Shown: positions 1 to 6,613 of the stretch, piece after piece
Layout: the number at the start of each line of letters is the position of its first letter
Position numbering within the stretch: the stretch's first letter is position 1
NCBI GenBank assembly: GCA_947476855.1
Contig: CANJSR010000012.1
Location: 1-25,600, forward strand
DNA length: 25,600 nucleotides
Direction of reading: 5' to 3'
Source: Acetobacteraceae bacterium
GTDB lineage: Bacteria; Pseudomonadota; Alphaproteobacteria; Acetobacterales; Acetobacteraceae
Notes under the pieces: model-generated
What the model saw: only the letters and a program-made list of their open reading frames with translations
The model's database searches: none
What the model was told of the DNA's origin: nothing
Translations under genes and position numbers: made by a program

Positions 1-1
1 C

Positions 2-250
2 ATCGCCTTCTACTCCGGCGACTGGGACGCGCGGGAACGGGTGGGCAAGATCGACACCAACCGCGCCCGCCTGTTTATGCTGACGGGGGAATATGACTAC
101 TCCTGCACGGTCGAGGCGTCCGAAGCGACGGCGGCGAAAATCCCCGGCGTCCGCTTCCAGGCGATGGCCGGCATCGGGCACTTTCCCTTCGCCGAGAACC
201 CGGCTTTGTTTGCCCAGTACCTGATGCCCATCCTCGAAGAACTGCGCTGA
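2..250 (+). CDS. Alpha/beta hydrolase, C-terminal end only (5' truncated by window)
   Basis: An open frame enters from the left edge and ends with TGA at 248-250; about 82 residues are visible. The stretch GEYDYS followed about 40 residues later by GIGHFPF has the spacing and context of the acid (Asp) and the catalytic His of an alpha/beta-hydrolase fold enzyme, and the tail (AENPALFAQYLMPILEEL) is the usual C-terminal helix of this superfamily. The nucleophile Ser lies outside the window. The reading frame is continuous from base 2, so the GTG at 41 is internal and not the start. It sits 13 nt before the tautomerase gene on the same strand, probably in one operon. A small-molecule ester or C-C hydrolase is likely by family; the substrate cannot be told. 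Confidence 0.8.
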   Translation: MAFYSGDWDARERVGKIDTNRARLFMLTGEYDYSCTVEASEATAAKIPGVRFQAMAGIGHFPFAENPALFAQYLMPILEELR

Positions 251-263
251 CGGAGGCCGTCCC

Positions 264-449
264 ATGCCGGAAATCTATGTCTATGCCATCGAAGGCCGCT
301 CAAAGGAGCAGAAGAAAGCCCTGATCCAGGACATCACCGCCGCGGTGGTCAAGCACTTCAATTCCCCAGCCGAGGCGGTGATGGTGCAGATCGTGGAATC
401 GTCGAAGGACAACAAGGCCAAGGGCGGGGTGCTGTTCAGCGAGCGGTAG
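264..449 (+). CDS. 4-oxalocrotonate tautomerase family protein
   Basis: This 61-residue protein starts MPEIYVYAIEGRS. Loss of Met would expose Pro as the N-terminal residue, the general base of the 4-oxalocrotonate tautomerase superfamily; the length matches the short 4-OT subunits (about 60-80 aa) that assemble into hexamers. The internal RSKEQKKALIQDITAAVVKHF is the family helix, and VMVQIVESSKDN corresponds to the second strand region. A clear GGAGG ribosome site lies at 252-256, 7 nt before ATG. The gene follows a truncated alpha/beta hydrolase, a pairing often found in aromatic or keto-acid degradation. Family assignment is secure from length and the Pro start. The actual reaction (enol-keto tautomerisation or another promiscuous 4-OT activity) is not determined. 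Confidence 0.85.
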   Translation: MPEIYVYAIEGRSKEQKKALIQDITAAVVKHFNSPAEAVMVQIVESSKDNKAKGGVLFSER

Positions 450-623
450 GGCGGGAACCGCTCGCTCAAGGCGCACGTCGGCTCGGTTGGAGGGAGCGGG
501 CGCTGTGCTCGAGCGCACGGGCGGCCCGACCCCGTCGTGGCGGGCCCCCGGGCCCGGCGAAAAGCCGGCCCGAGGACAGGCTCCGGCCCGCCACCTACGT
601 CTTGCGGTGCCGGCCCAACCTGA

Positions 624-655
624 GTCGTGGATGGCGGGCCTGCGCCCGCCACGAC
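624..655. repeat. REP-like palindrome
   Basis: The left arm GTCGTGGATGGCGGGC and right arm GCCCGCCACGAC pair over 12 bp with a small bulge in the left arm and a 4-nt loop. The unbulged arm GTCGTGGCGGGC also occurs at 534-545. Palindromes of this general form (GTCGTGG...CCACGAC around a C/G-rich core) are common extragenic repeats in alphaproteobacteria by my recollection; membership of a named family is unverified. Confidence 0.5.
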
Positions 656-702
656 GAAGGAAAGGCCACCGCGACGAGGGAAGGGCCGCCGCGACGAGGG
701 AA
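652..702. repeat. 20-bp tandem repeat, about 2.5 copies
   Basis: Units start at 652, 672 and 692 with consensus CGACGARGGAARGGCCRCCG. The second copy differs from the first at three positions and the third is cut after 11 bases. The repeat begins in the right arm of the palindrome at 624-655, so it may have arisen by slippage at that element. Confidence 0.7.
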
Positions 703-725
703 CTACGCCCCCGGACAGAGCCCCC

Positions 726-1604
726 CTACCGCCGTCCCGCCAAATACCGTTCCACCAGCGGCCCCCAGATCAACGAACCCCCGCGCCCAAAGAACAGCGT
801 GTGCCCGTCCTCGGTAAACGCCGGCAGGCGGACCATCTCGGCCTTGCCGCCAGCGCGGGTGAAGGCATCGTGCAACGCGGTGGCAAGCCGGGGGCCGAAG
901 AACGAGTCATTCTCAGTATAGACCCACAGCATCGGCGTGGTCGCCGTTTTCCCCAGGACCCCGGCCGCCAGCACCAACTGGTCCGGCCGGCAATTGTTGT
1001 TCGGCATCAACTGGTAATGCCCGCCCCGCCCGCCGGCCATGTTCACCATCGCCGTCACCCGCGGATGCGCCACGCTGTTGTAGCCGATCGTCGCCCAGCC
1101 TCCGGTCGATTGCCCGACCATCACCATGGCGTTCGGCCAGGCATAGGGCAGGGTGGCCGTGTAATTCACCAGCGCATCCAGGTCCCGCGCGCTCTCCCGC
1201 CCCGCCCGGACGAACCCGGCCACGTCGCATCCGCCCGAGGTCTCGGCCAGTTCGCTGCCCGAGCCGCCATGTCCCCGCCGCATTCCGGCCACCACCATGA
1301 ACCCGCGATCGAGAAACCAGCGCGCCGCCTCCGAATCACACGATGGCGGCCGACGTGACGCCCGCTCACTACCGCGCGCGGGGGAGCCGTGGTTGATCAG
1401 CACAACCGGGGCGGGCCGGGTGCCCAGCGGACGGCATATCCTTGTCTGCAACAAATGCGTCTGCCCCCGCGCGTCATGCAGCGGCACCCAATGGATCTGC
1501 TCCCGCCAGGGACCTTGCGGCGCCCCGGCCGGCCCCGCCGCCACCGGCGCCTCGGGGGGGGCCGCACATCCGGCCAGCAGCAGAAGAAACGCCAATGCGC
1601 GCAA
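726..1604 (-). CDS. Alpha/beta hydrolase lipoprotein
   Basis: 292 residues. The N-terminus MRALAFLLLLAGC is a short type II signal peptide with a canonical lipobox (LAGC, Cys13), so the enzyme should be lipidated and periplasm-facing. The fold is alpha/beta hydrolase: an HG motif near 72-73, nucleophile elbow GQSTGG (Ser166), likely acid Asp233 in YTENDSFF, and His268 in EDGHTLF. RRGHGGSGS (109-117) matches the dienelactone-hydrolase/peptidase-like branch. Start is TTG (1602-1604), chosen because it directly precedes the signal peptide and has GGGG a few bases upstream; no ATG or GTG fits. It begins 8 nt after the recX stop and is probably co-transcribed with it. Probable esterase or peptidase; substrate unknown. 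Confidence 0.8.
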   Translation of the reverse strand: MRALAFLLLLAGCAAPPEAPVAAGPAGAPQGPWREQIHWVPLHDARGQTHLLQTRICRPLGTRPAPVVLINHGSPARGSERASRRPPSCDSEAARWFLDRGFMVVAGMRRGHGGSGSELAETSGGCDVAGFVRAGRESARDLDALVNYTATLPYAWPNAMVMVGQSTGGWATIGYNSVAHPRVTAMVNMAGGRGGHYQLMPNNNCRPDQLVLAAGVLGKTATTPMLWVYTENDSFFGPRLATALHDAFTRAGGKAEMVRLPAFTEDGHTLFFGRGGSLIWGPLVERYLAGRR

Positions 1605-1612
1605 GTACGCCC

Positions 1613-2233
1613 CTATTGCCGCAGCGCGAAGATGCGGGCCTCGGCTTCTTCCCGCTCCATCGCCAGCGCCTGGCGGGCGATGTCGGAGGGGAAGCCGGCG
1701 CGGGCGAGGATGCCGAAGGCGCGCCTTCGGGCATCCGGATCGTCGGCCTCGTTGGCGCTGAAGGGTCCGAGACGACGCTTTCGGGCCAGCACCAGGGCGG
1801 CGGCGAGTTCGCTGTCCGCGTCCTCGGGCAGGGCGGCGACGGCCTCGGCGGGGTCGATCCCCTTGGCGGCCATGCGGGCGGCGACCCCGCGGCGGGACAC
1901 GCCGGACCGCAGCAGCCCCAGCCCACGGGTGCTGGCAAACGCCGCGTCGTTCACGGCACCGAGTTCCACCAGGCGGGCGATCACGGCCTCGATCGCCTGC
2001 CGCGCGGCGGGGAGCGTATCGGCGGCCGCCTCGGCGTCCGGTTGCGCGCGCACCCAGCGGTCGACGCGGCGGGTCAGAATTTGCCGCAGGCTCGTCTCGG
2101 TCGCGGCATGACGGGCGAGGTAGCGCAACGCGGCCTCCCGCAGGGAGTCCAACGTGGGGGCAGGGGCTTCCCGTGGCCGTCGAGACCGGGGGTCGTCATC
2201 GCCCGAGGAGGGAGCAGGAGGGGGGATTCGCAT
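1613..2233 (-). CDS. recX: Regulatory protein RecX
   Basis: About 206 residues from the ATG at 2231-2233. The body shows the three tandem three-helix repeats of RecX: LREAALRYLARHAATETSLRQIL..RV, then VIARLVELGAVNDAAFA..R, then SRRGVAARMAAKGID, ending AFGILARAGFPSDIARQAL. RecX binds RecA filaments and usually limits RecA recombinase and coprotease activity. The N-terminus is a Pro/Arg-rich extension (MRIPPPAPSSGDDD), longer than in E. coli RecX. A GTG at 2297-2299 would add 22 residues and cannot be excluded; neither start has a strong ribosome site. recX often sits next to recA, but here it lies between a dioxygenase and a lipoprotein gene with no recA in the window. Confidence 0.78.
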   Translation of the reverse strand: MRIPPPAPSSGDDDPRSRRPREAPAPTLDSLREAALRYLARHAATETSLRQILTRRVDRWVRAQPDAEAAADTLPAARQAIEAVIARLVELGAVNDAAFASTRGLGLLRSGVSRRGVAARMAAKGIDPAEAVAALPEDADSELAAALVLARKRRLGPFSANEADDPDARRRAFGILARAGFPSDIARQALAMEREEAEARIFALRQ

Positions 2234-2347
2234 CTGGCGGGGTTCCGATCGCGCGACCCTGCCGTGTCGCGGGGATGCGGTAAAGCGGGCGGCTCCCACG
2301 GCCCGCTCGTCATCCCCCCGACACAGCCGAGCGCGACGGGGCGGAGG

Positions 2348-3223
2348 TTAGAAGGGGGCGTCGCCGCAGACGGTGATGCGGTGCATGATCCGAGTCTCGG
2401 CCGGGTAGTCGTTGATTGCGTTGTGCTGGGTGCAGCGATTGTCCCAAAACGTCATGGTCCCGGTCTGCCAGCGCACCCGGGCGGTGAACTCGGGTTTGGT
2501 CGCGTGCTGCATGAAATAGTCGATCAGCGGCTGGGCTTCCGCCTCGGTCAGCCCGTCCAGCGCCTGCACATGCGCGCCGACATACAGCGCCTTGCGGCCC
2601 GTTTCCGGATGGGTGCGGACCAGAGGGTGCACGCTGACGGTCTGTTCCTTGCCCGGATCGACCACGGTCATGGAGTTGATCTGGCCCGGATAGGTCTCCC
2701 GCCGCGACTTCCCACCGTCGTGGCGGAAATTGTCGCCCGCGCAGACGGTCTTCAACTGCCCCGCCAGCTTCTTCATCCCGTCCGACAGCGCGTCATAGGC
2801 AAGGTAGAGATTGGCGAACAGCGTATCCCCGCCGGCCGAGGGCACTTCCTTGGCATACAGCATCGTTCCCATCGCCGGCCGCGGAGAGAACATCTGGTCC
2901 GTATGCCAGGTCCCCCCGAAATTCTTCTTGTCGGTCGGGCGCTTCACGATCTCCAGGATTTCCGGGTAGTCGTCCATGCCCTTCATGAAGGGGTGGAAAT
3001 GGATATCGCCCCAGCGGCGGGCGAAGGCCAGTTGCTGCGCGGGGGTGAAATCCTGGTCGCGGAACACGATCACCAGGTTGTCCAGCAACGCTGCCCGGAT
3101 TTCCGCCAGGACTTCGTCCGAGACATCCTGCGACAGATCGACGCCGGTGATCTCGGCCCCCATGGAGCCGGCGAATTTATGCGCCTCGAGATGGCGATAC
3201 CGCGTGTTGGTGGGTGCGTTCAT
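2348..3223 (-). CDS. TauD/TfdA-family 2-oxoglutarate- and Fe(II)-dependent dioxygenase
   Basis: 291 residues, normal TauD length. Iron ligands are visible: H107 and D109 in GTWHTDQMF, and the distal H267 in CTQHNAIND. Arg278 and Arg282 (ETRIMHR) are placed as the 2-oxoglutarate-binding arginines of this family. Opening motifs GAEITGVDLSQ and LLDNLVIVFRDQDFTPAQQLAFARRWG are typical of TauD/TfdA. Members hydroxylate small carbon-sulfur or ether substrates (taurine, alkyl sulfates, 2,4-D and others) with decarboxylation of 2-oxoglutarate. No sulfonate or sulfate transporter is adjacent, so the substrate is open. An AGGA-type ribosome site lies just before the ATG. It is the first gene of a minus-strand run with recX and the lipoprotein hydrolase. 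Confidence 0.9.
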   Translation of the reverse strand: MNAPTNTRYRHLEAHKFAGSMGAEITGVDLSQDVSDEVLAEIRAALLDNLVIVFRDQDFTPAQQLAFARRWGDIHFHPFMKGMDDYPEILEIVKRPTDKKNFGGTWHTDQMFSPRPAMGTMLYAKEVPSAGGDTLFANLYLAYDALSDGMKKLAGQLKTVCAGDNFRHDGGKSRRETYPGQINSMTVVDPGKEQTVSVHPLVRTHPETGRKALYVGAHVQALDGLTEAEAQPLIDYFMQHATKPEFTARVRWQTGTMTFWDNRCTQHNAINDYPAETRIMHRITVCGDAPF

Positions 3224-3295
3224 GATCCTGGAGCCCTTTTATCGGTTGCCCCGATGATGCCGGGGAAAGCCACGCGGTGGAAGGGCGACGGCGTC

Positions 3296-3324
3296 TTGCG
3301 AAGCGGACGCAATATTTTTATACA
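3296..3324 (+). promoter_or_regulatory. Candidate sigma-70-type promoter of the PEP-CTERM gene
   Basis: TTGCGA (3296-3301) and TATACA (3319-3324) are separated by 17 nt, in a strikingly AT-rich stretch for this window. Predicted transcription would begin about 20 nt before the ATG at 3350. A dyad, GCGTCTT/AAG..GACGC (3291-3310), overlaps the -35 element and could be an operator. Confidence 0.5.
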
Positions 3325-3349
3325 AAACCTCGGAATTTGGATCACCTTG

Positions 3350-4021
3350 ATGAATCAGAGTCGCCCCTGCTTCGTTGCCGTCCTGGCCCTCGGCGTTCTG
3401 AGCGTCGCCGCCCCGGCCACCGCCGGCGTGACGTTCTTCACCAGCCAGGCCGCCTTCGATGGCGCCGCCTCGACCGCGGTGATCGAGAGCTTTGAGATCA
3501 CCGGATTCCCCCTGCACGCCCCGATCCCCGGATTCAGCCATAACGGGCTGACCTTCACGCCCCTTGCCGGCGGCGTGCCCTTCCCGAATGTCTACATCTA
3601 TCCCCCCGGCGGCAGCGAGTTCGGCGCGGGCGTCGCGGTGCCGCTGACCACGACCGTGCTGACGGCGAATGGGGAGGAGCATTTCTCCGTCGCCTTCGAC
3701 GCGCCCCGGCACGCGGTTGGCTTCGATGTCTATCTGAACGGCCTGGGGCCGTTGCAGATCAACGTGTTCAACGCCGAGACCCTGCTGGACAGTTTCAGCT
3801 TTCCCGGCGACCAGAACGACAAGACCTATCTCGGCTTCACCAGCACGACGGCGGTGACGTCATTCGAGTGGGTGGCCTTGGGCGGTGGGCTGGTGAACAC
3901 CGCCATCGACAATATCGCCACCGAGGTGCCGGAGCCCGTGGGCCTCGGGTTGCTGGCGCTGGGCCTGGGCGTGCTGTTCAGCCGCCGGCGGCGCTCACCC
4001 CAAGGGGCGCATCCGGCCTAA
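3350..4021 (+). CDS. PEP-CTERM sorting-domain protein
   Basis: 223 residues. A Sec signal peptide spans about residues 1-25 (hydrophobic VAVLALGVLSVAAPATAG). The C-terminus has the complete PEP-CTERM signature: VPEP at 193-196, a hydrophobic segment at about 197-210, then RRRR at 212-215. Such proteins are exported, processed by an exosortase and usually tied to exopolysaccharide or biofilm matrix; no exosortase gene is in this window. The body is a beta-rich Gly/Thr/Phe sequence (ITGFPLHAPIPGFSHNGLTFTPL) resembling other PEP-CTERM extracellular domains, with no enzyme motif. ATG 3350 is chosen because it begins the signal peptide; the open frame extending far upstream is antisense to other genes. 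Its stop overlaps the stop of the facing gene by 4 bp. Confidence 0.85.
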   Translation: MNQSRPCFVAVLALGVLSVAAPATAGVTFFTSQAAFDGAASTAVIESFEITGFPLHAPIPGFSHNGLTFTPLAGGVPFPNVYIYPPGGSEFGAGVAVPLTTTVLTANGEEHFSVAFDAPRHAVGFDVYLNGLGPLQINVFNAETLLDSFSFPGDQNDKTYLGFTSTTAVTSFEWVALGGGLVNTAIDNIATEVPEPVGLGLLALGLGVLFSRRRRSPQGAHPA

Positions 4022-5121
4022 AGCCACGTCCGCGCCAGGGCGACGGCTGCCATCAGCCCCGCGATCTGCGCCAGTCCCAGCAGCATCCGCGACGTGCGCC
4101 GGCGCAGCGCGTCCCGCCGTTCGGGCGGGGTCTTCCACCAGGGCCGCCCGACCAGAGCGCCCCACAGCCCCATCGGCACCACCGCCAGCCCGCCGACCCA
4201 GGTCATCGCGACCGGACCCAGGCGCAGTAGCGGCTGGTTCTGGTCGTAGCGCGCCTTCAGCACATAGGGGCTGGCCGGCAGAGTCGTCGGCAGCACGGTG
4301 AAAGGCGCTCCGGGCCCGGCCCGCAGCGCCTGGTCGCGATAGACCGGCAGGCGGACGGGCTCTCCGGTCTCCACCACCTGGCCATCCAGCATGAAATCGG
4401 GGAACACGCCCAGGAACACGCCGGGCGGCGGCACCGCCTGGGTGACGAACCGCATCGGACGGTCGGGGTCGGCCGCCGCCATCTCCGTGCCCACGCGTAT
4501 CGCCAGGAACACGATCGCCGCCGCCGTGGCCCAGGCCAGCGCCGTCAGGATCACGGCCGAGGGCACCCCCAGCCTGACCAGCAGCGCCTCCCGCCGCCCC
4601 CGCGATTCAAACTGGGCATAGTGCTTCCCATGCCGGACCACCAGCGCGGCGACGATCTCGGTCATCGGGGCGAGCCGTGTGGTCCCGGCCAGCATTGGCT
4701 GCAATCCGGTCGCGCGCGTGAAGGCCTTCAGCAGCCCCTCCAGCGCCCGCCCGAGGTCCCCCACCGTCCGCCCGGGCGCCATCCCGATCGACACCTGCGC
4801 CACGTCATCCAGCAGGATGATCTCGATATCCCCGCCCTCCCACGGCCCGGTCACGACGCGCATGCGGTGGAAGCGGCGGATCATGACCTCGGGCGGAAGG
4901 TCCTCCTCCAGCACGTCCTCCAGCATGTCGGTGCGGTTGCCGGCGACCTCCAGCCCGGGCAGGGCGGCGCGCAGGTGGGCGATCCGGGCGTCGTTGGCAA
5001 TCGCCATGGCGTCGCTGGCGGCGGGATCGTCAGCACTCCAGAGGCTCTCACGTGACCATTCCCCGCTTTCGCAGCGGGTGGGATCGACGGCTTCGAGCCA
5101 GATCAGGTATTTCGGCGGCAT
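4018..5121 (-). CDS. Hypothetical membrane protein, three predicted TM segments
   Basis: 367 residues, family not recognised. Residues 1-180 are soluble and acidic (LEDVLEEDLPPEVMIRRFHRMRVV). TM segments are predicted at about 186-210, 302-324 and 346-365. A Pro/Val-rich loop (about 211-300) contains PPPGVFLGVFPDFMLDGQVVETGEPVRLPVYRDQ, likely a small beta domain on the other side of the membrane from the N-terminal half. No catalytic motif is visible. Its start codon overlaps the divergent secreted protein gene at 5120 (shared CATG), so the two may be coordinately expressed. The ribosome site is weak. The codon pattern and continuous frame support a real gene. Confidence 0.65.
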   Translation of the reverse strand: MPPKYLIWLEAVDPTRCESGEWSRESLWSADDPAASDAMAIANDARIAHLRAALPGLEVAGNRTDMLEDVLEEDLPPEVMIRRFHRMRVVTGPWEGGDIEIILLDDVAQVSIGMAPGRTVGDLGRALEGLLKAFTRATGLQPMLAGTTRLAPMTEIVAALVVRHGKHYAQFESRGRREALLVRLGVPSAVILTALAWATAAAIVFLAIRVGTEMAAADPDRPMRFVTQAVPPPGVFLGVFPDFMLDGQVVETGEPVRLPVYRDQALRAGPGAPFTVLPTTLPASPYVLKARYDQNQPLLRLGPVAMTWVGGLAVVPMGLWGALVGRPWWKTPPERRDALRRRTSRMLLGLAQIAGLMAAVALARTWL

Positions 5122-5782
5122 GATGAAAACATGTGTCCTGAGGGCGATGCGGGCAGGCGTGCTGGTGCTGGCCGGGCTCCTGCCGATCCGGCCTGCGCCG
5201 GCGGCGGAGCTGGTGGCGCCGGCGGGGCTCGTGCTTCATGTCAGCCCCGGGATCACCGATCAACGGTTCATGCCGCCCTTGCTGGCGGAACTCGGCCGAA
5301 GCCTGGTGCCGCCGGTCCGAGCGATGCCCGCGAACTACGATCCCGCCGCGTTGCGCGGCATGGTCGGGACAATGGATGGGTCGGCCGTGGCGCAGGGCTT
5401 CGCCGCCTCGATCGACTGGGCGGCGACGGGGCGGCGGATGCAGGTGCTATTGGTCGCAGACGACATCCGTCTGCCACCGGCCCGGTTCAACTTCGCGGTG
5501 TCGTGGCGGCATCCCCAGGCTGATCAGCGGGTGATCGTCGTGTCCTTGTCCCGCCTGATGGACCGGGGCCTGATCGACCGCGCGGACCGCGACCCCAATG
5601 CCACCGCCGAACGCGTCGCCCGCATGATCGTGAAGAATACCGCGAGGCTGTCCGGCCTGTTCGACAGTGACCGCTGCGTGATGGGCTTCCCGCGCAGCCG
5701 GGATGAACTGGACGCCATGCCGCTGGGCTTTTGCGAGCCCGATCTTTCCGCGCTGGTCCAGGCCGGGATCGCGCGACGCTGA
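5120..5782 (+). CDS. Secreted archaemetzincin-like protein lacking the zinc-binding motif (putative pseudoprotease)
   Basis: 220 residues. Residues 10-29 form a signal peptide (MRAGVLVLAGLLPIRPAPAA). The mature part follows the archaemetzincin (peptidase M54) layout as I recall it: VLLVADDIRLPPARFNF (109-125) for the 'TDxDLY..NFVFG' block, VIVVSLSRL (138-146) for the 'VAVxSLxRL' block, ERVARMIVKNTARLSGL (164-180) where the HExxHxxG helix belongs, then CVMGFPRSRDELDAMPLGFC (186-205) for 'CVMxFSNSL..D....C'. The HExxHxxGxxH ligands align with K172, N173, R176 and D182, so the catalytic site is lost. Two of the four structural cysteines remain (C186, C205) and could form a disulfide after export. 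Adjacent ATGs at 5120 and 5123 and another at 5147 are possible starts. Homology is a pattern match by eye. Confidence 0.6.
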   Translation: MMKTCVLRAMRAGVLVLAGLLPIRPAPAAELVAPAGLVLHVSPGITDQRFMPPLLAELGRSLVPPVRAMPANYDPAALRGMVGTMDGSAVAQGFAASIDWAATGRRMQVLLVADDIRLPPARFNFAVSWRHPQADQRVIVVSLSRLMDRGLIDRADRDPNATAERVARMIVKNTARLSGLFDSDRCVMGFPRSRDELDAMPLGFCEPDLSALVQAGIARR

Positions 5783-5789
5783 AACGAAC

Positions 5790-5813
5790 CGGGCGGTGGC
5801 TGCCCACCGCCCG
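5790..5813. terminator. Bidirectional terminator-like hairpin between convergent genes
   Basis: A perfect 10-bp stem, CGGGCGGTGG with CCACCGCCCG, has a 4-nt loop CTGC. It lies 7 nt after the pseudo-archaemetzincin stop and just beyond the phaB stop, between convergent genes. On the minus strand it is followed by a modestly T-rich stretch; on the plus strand there is no T-run. Confidence 0.6.
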
Positions 5814-5820
5814 CGCCCGT

Positions 5821-6543
5821 CTAGTACATGTGCTGCCCGCCGTTGATCGACAGCGTCGATCCGGTGATGAAATCGGCATCATCCGCCGTCAGGAACGCCA
5901 CGCCGCGCGCGATATCCTCGGCATGGCCCAGACGCCCCATCGGGATCTTGGCGACGATCTTCCGCAGCACCTCGCCCGGCACCGCGCGCACCATTTCCGT
6001 ATCCACATAGCCCGGCGCGATCGCGTTCACCGTGATGCCGAACCGCGCGCCTTCCTGCGCCAGGGCCTTGGTGAAGCCGTGGATGCCCGACTTCGCCGCC
6101 GCGTAGTTCACCTGCCCGTACTGGCCCGCCTGCCCGTTGATGGAGCCGACATTGACCACGCGGCCGAACTTGCGTTCGCGCATGCCCTCGAACGTCAGCT
6201 TGCACATGTTGAAGCAGGACCCGAGGTTGGTATCGATCACCGCGTCCCACAAATCCCGCCGCATCCGCAGCATCGTCGCATCCCGCGTGATGCCGGCGTT
6301 GTTGACCAGGATCTCGACCGGTCCGAATTCCGCCGCGATCTGGGCCACGGCCTCGGTGCAGGCGTCGAAGCTGCCGACGTCGAATTTGCTGGTGGCGATG
6401 CCGTGTTCGGCCTTGAACGCCGCCGCCGCCGCGTCGTTGCCGGCATAGGTCGCGATCACGGTGCGTCCCTGCGCCTGCAACGCCAGGCTGATGGCGGCCC
6501 CGATCCCTCGGGTTCCGCCGGTCACCACTGCCACGCGTGCCAT
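5821..6543 (-). CDS. phaB: Acetoacetyl-CoA reductase (NADPH), SDR family
   Basis: 240 residues, standard PhaB length. It reduces acetoacetyl-CoA to (R)-3-hydroxybutyryl-CoA, the second step of polyhydroxybutyrate synthesis in the cytoplasm. Motifs: cofactor site TGGTRGIG (8-15), NNAGI (81-85), and catalytic tetrad N106, S134, Y147 and K151 (NVGSINGQAGQYGQVNYAAAK). PhaB-typical segments include GITRDATMLRM and PGYVDTEMV, and the protein ends INGGQHMY. The ribosome site GGAGAA precedes the ATG. It lies 70 nt downstream of phaA on the same strand, the classic phaAB order; the polymerase gene phaC is not in the window. Confidence in FabG-like fold is near certain, and in PhaB high from sequence and context. 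Confidence 0.93.
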   Translation of the reverse strand: MARVAVVTGGTRGIGAAISLALQAQGRTVIATYAGNDAAAAAFKAEHGIATSKFDVGSFDACTEAVAQIAAEFGPVEILVNNAGITRDATMLRMRRDLWDAVIDTNLGSCFNMCKLTFEGMRERKFGRVVNVGSINGQAGQYGQVNYAAAKSGIHGFTKALAQEGARFGITVNAIAPGYVDTEMVRAVPGEVLRKIVAKIPMGRLGHAEDIARGVAFLTADDADFITGSTLSINGGQHMY

Positions 6544-6588
6544 TGTTTCTTCTCCCTGTTCAGCCCGTTACCGCGCCGAGATCCGGCA

Positions 6589-6605
6589 CCCGGGCGTTAC
6601 CCGGG
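6589..6605 (-). other. Short stem-loop in the phaA-phaB gap
   Basis: CCCGGG at 6589-6594 and 6600-6605 can pair across a 5-nt loop (CGTTA). It sits directly after the phaA stop and lacks a T-run, so it is more likely an intercistronic mRNA structure than a terminator. Confidence 0.3.
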
Positions 6606-6613
6606 CACGCGGC

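Larger units (their letters stand above)
450..725. other. Non-coding GC-rich block with inverted and tandem repeats
   Basis: This 276-nt stretch lies between the tautomerase stop and the end of the facing lipoprotein hydrolase gene. Frames through it read as Arg/Pro/Ala-rich low-complexity shadows with no domain. It contains several copies of a GTCGTGGCGGGC-like element in both orientations and a 20-bp tandem repeat, annotated separately. It probably includes the terminators of both convergent genes, but no stem followed by a T-run is evident. Confidence 0.6.

Noticed and set aside
652..702. Possible CRISPR-like repeats
   Set aside because: Units are directly tandem with no spacers and only about 2.5 copies.
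1442..3349. Very long plus-strand open frame leading into the PEP-CTERM gene
   Set aside because: It is antisense to recX, the lipoprotein hydrolase and the dioxygenase, all with clear family motifs; translation is Arg/Gly/His-rich without domains. Only the part from 3350 is coding.
3349..3360. GATGAATCAGAG also found at 11765-11776
   Set aside because: Matches of 12 bases are expected by chance in a window of this size.
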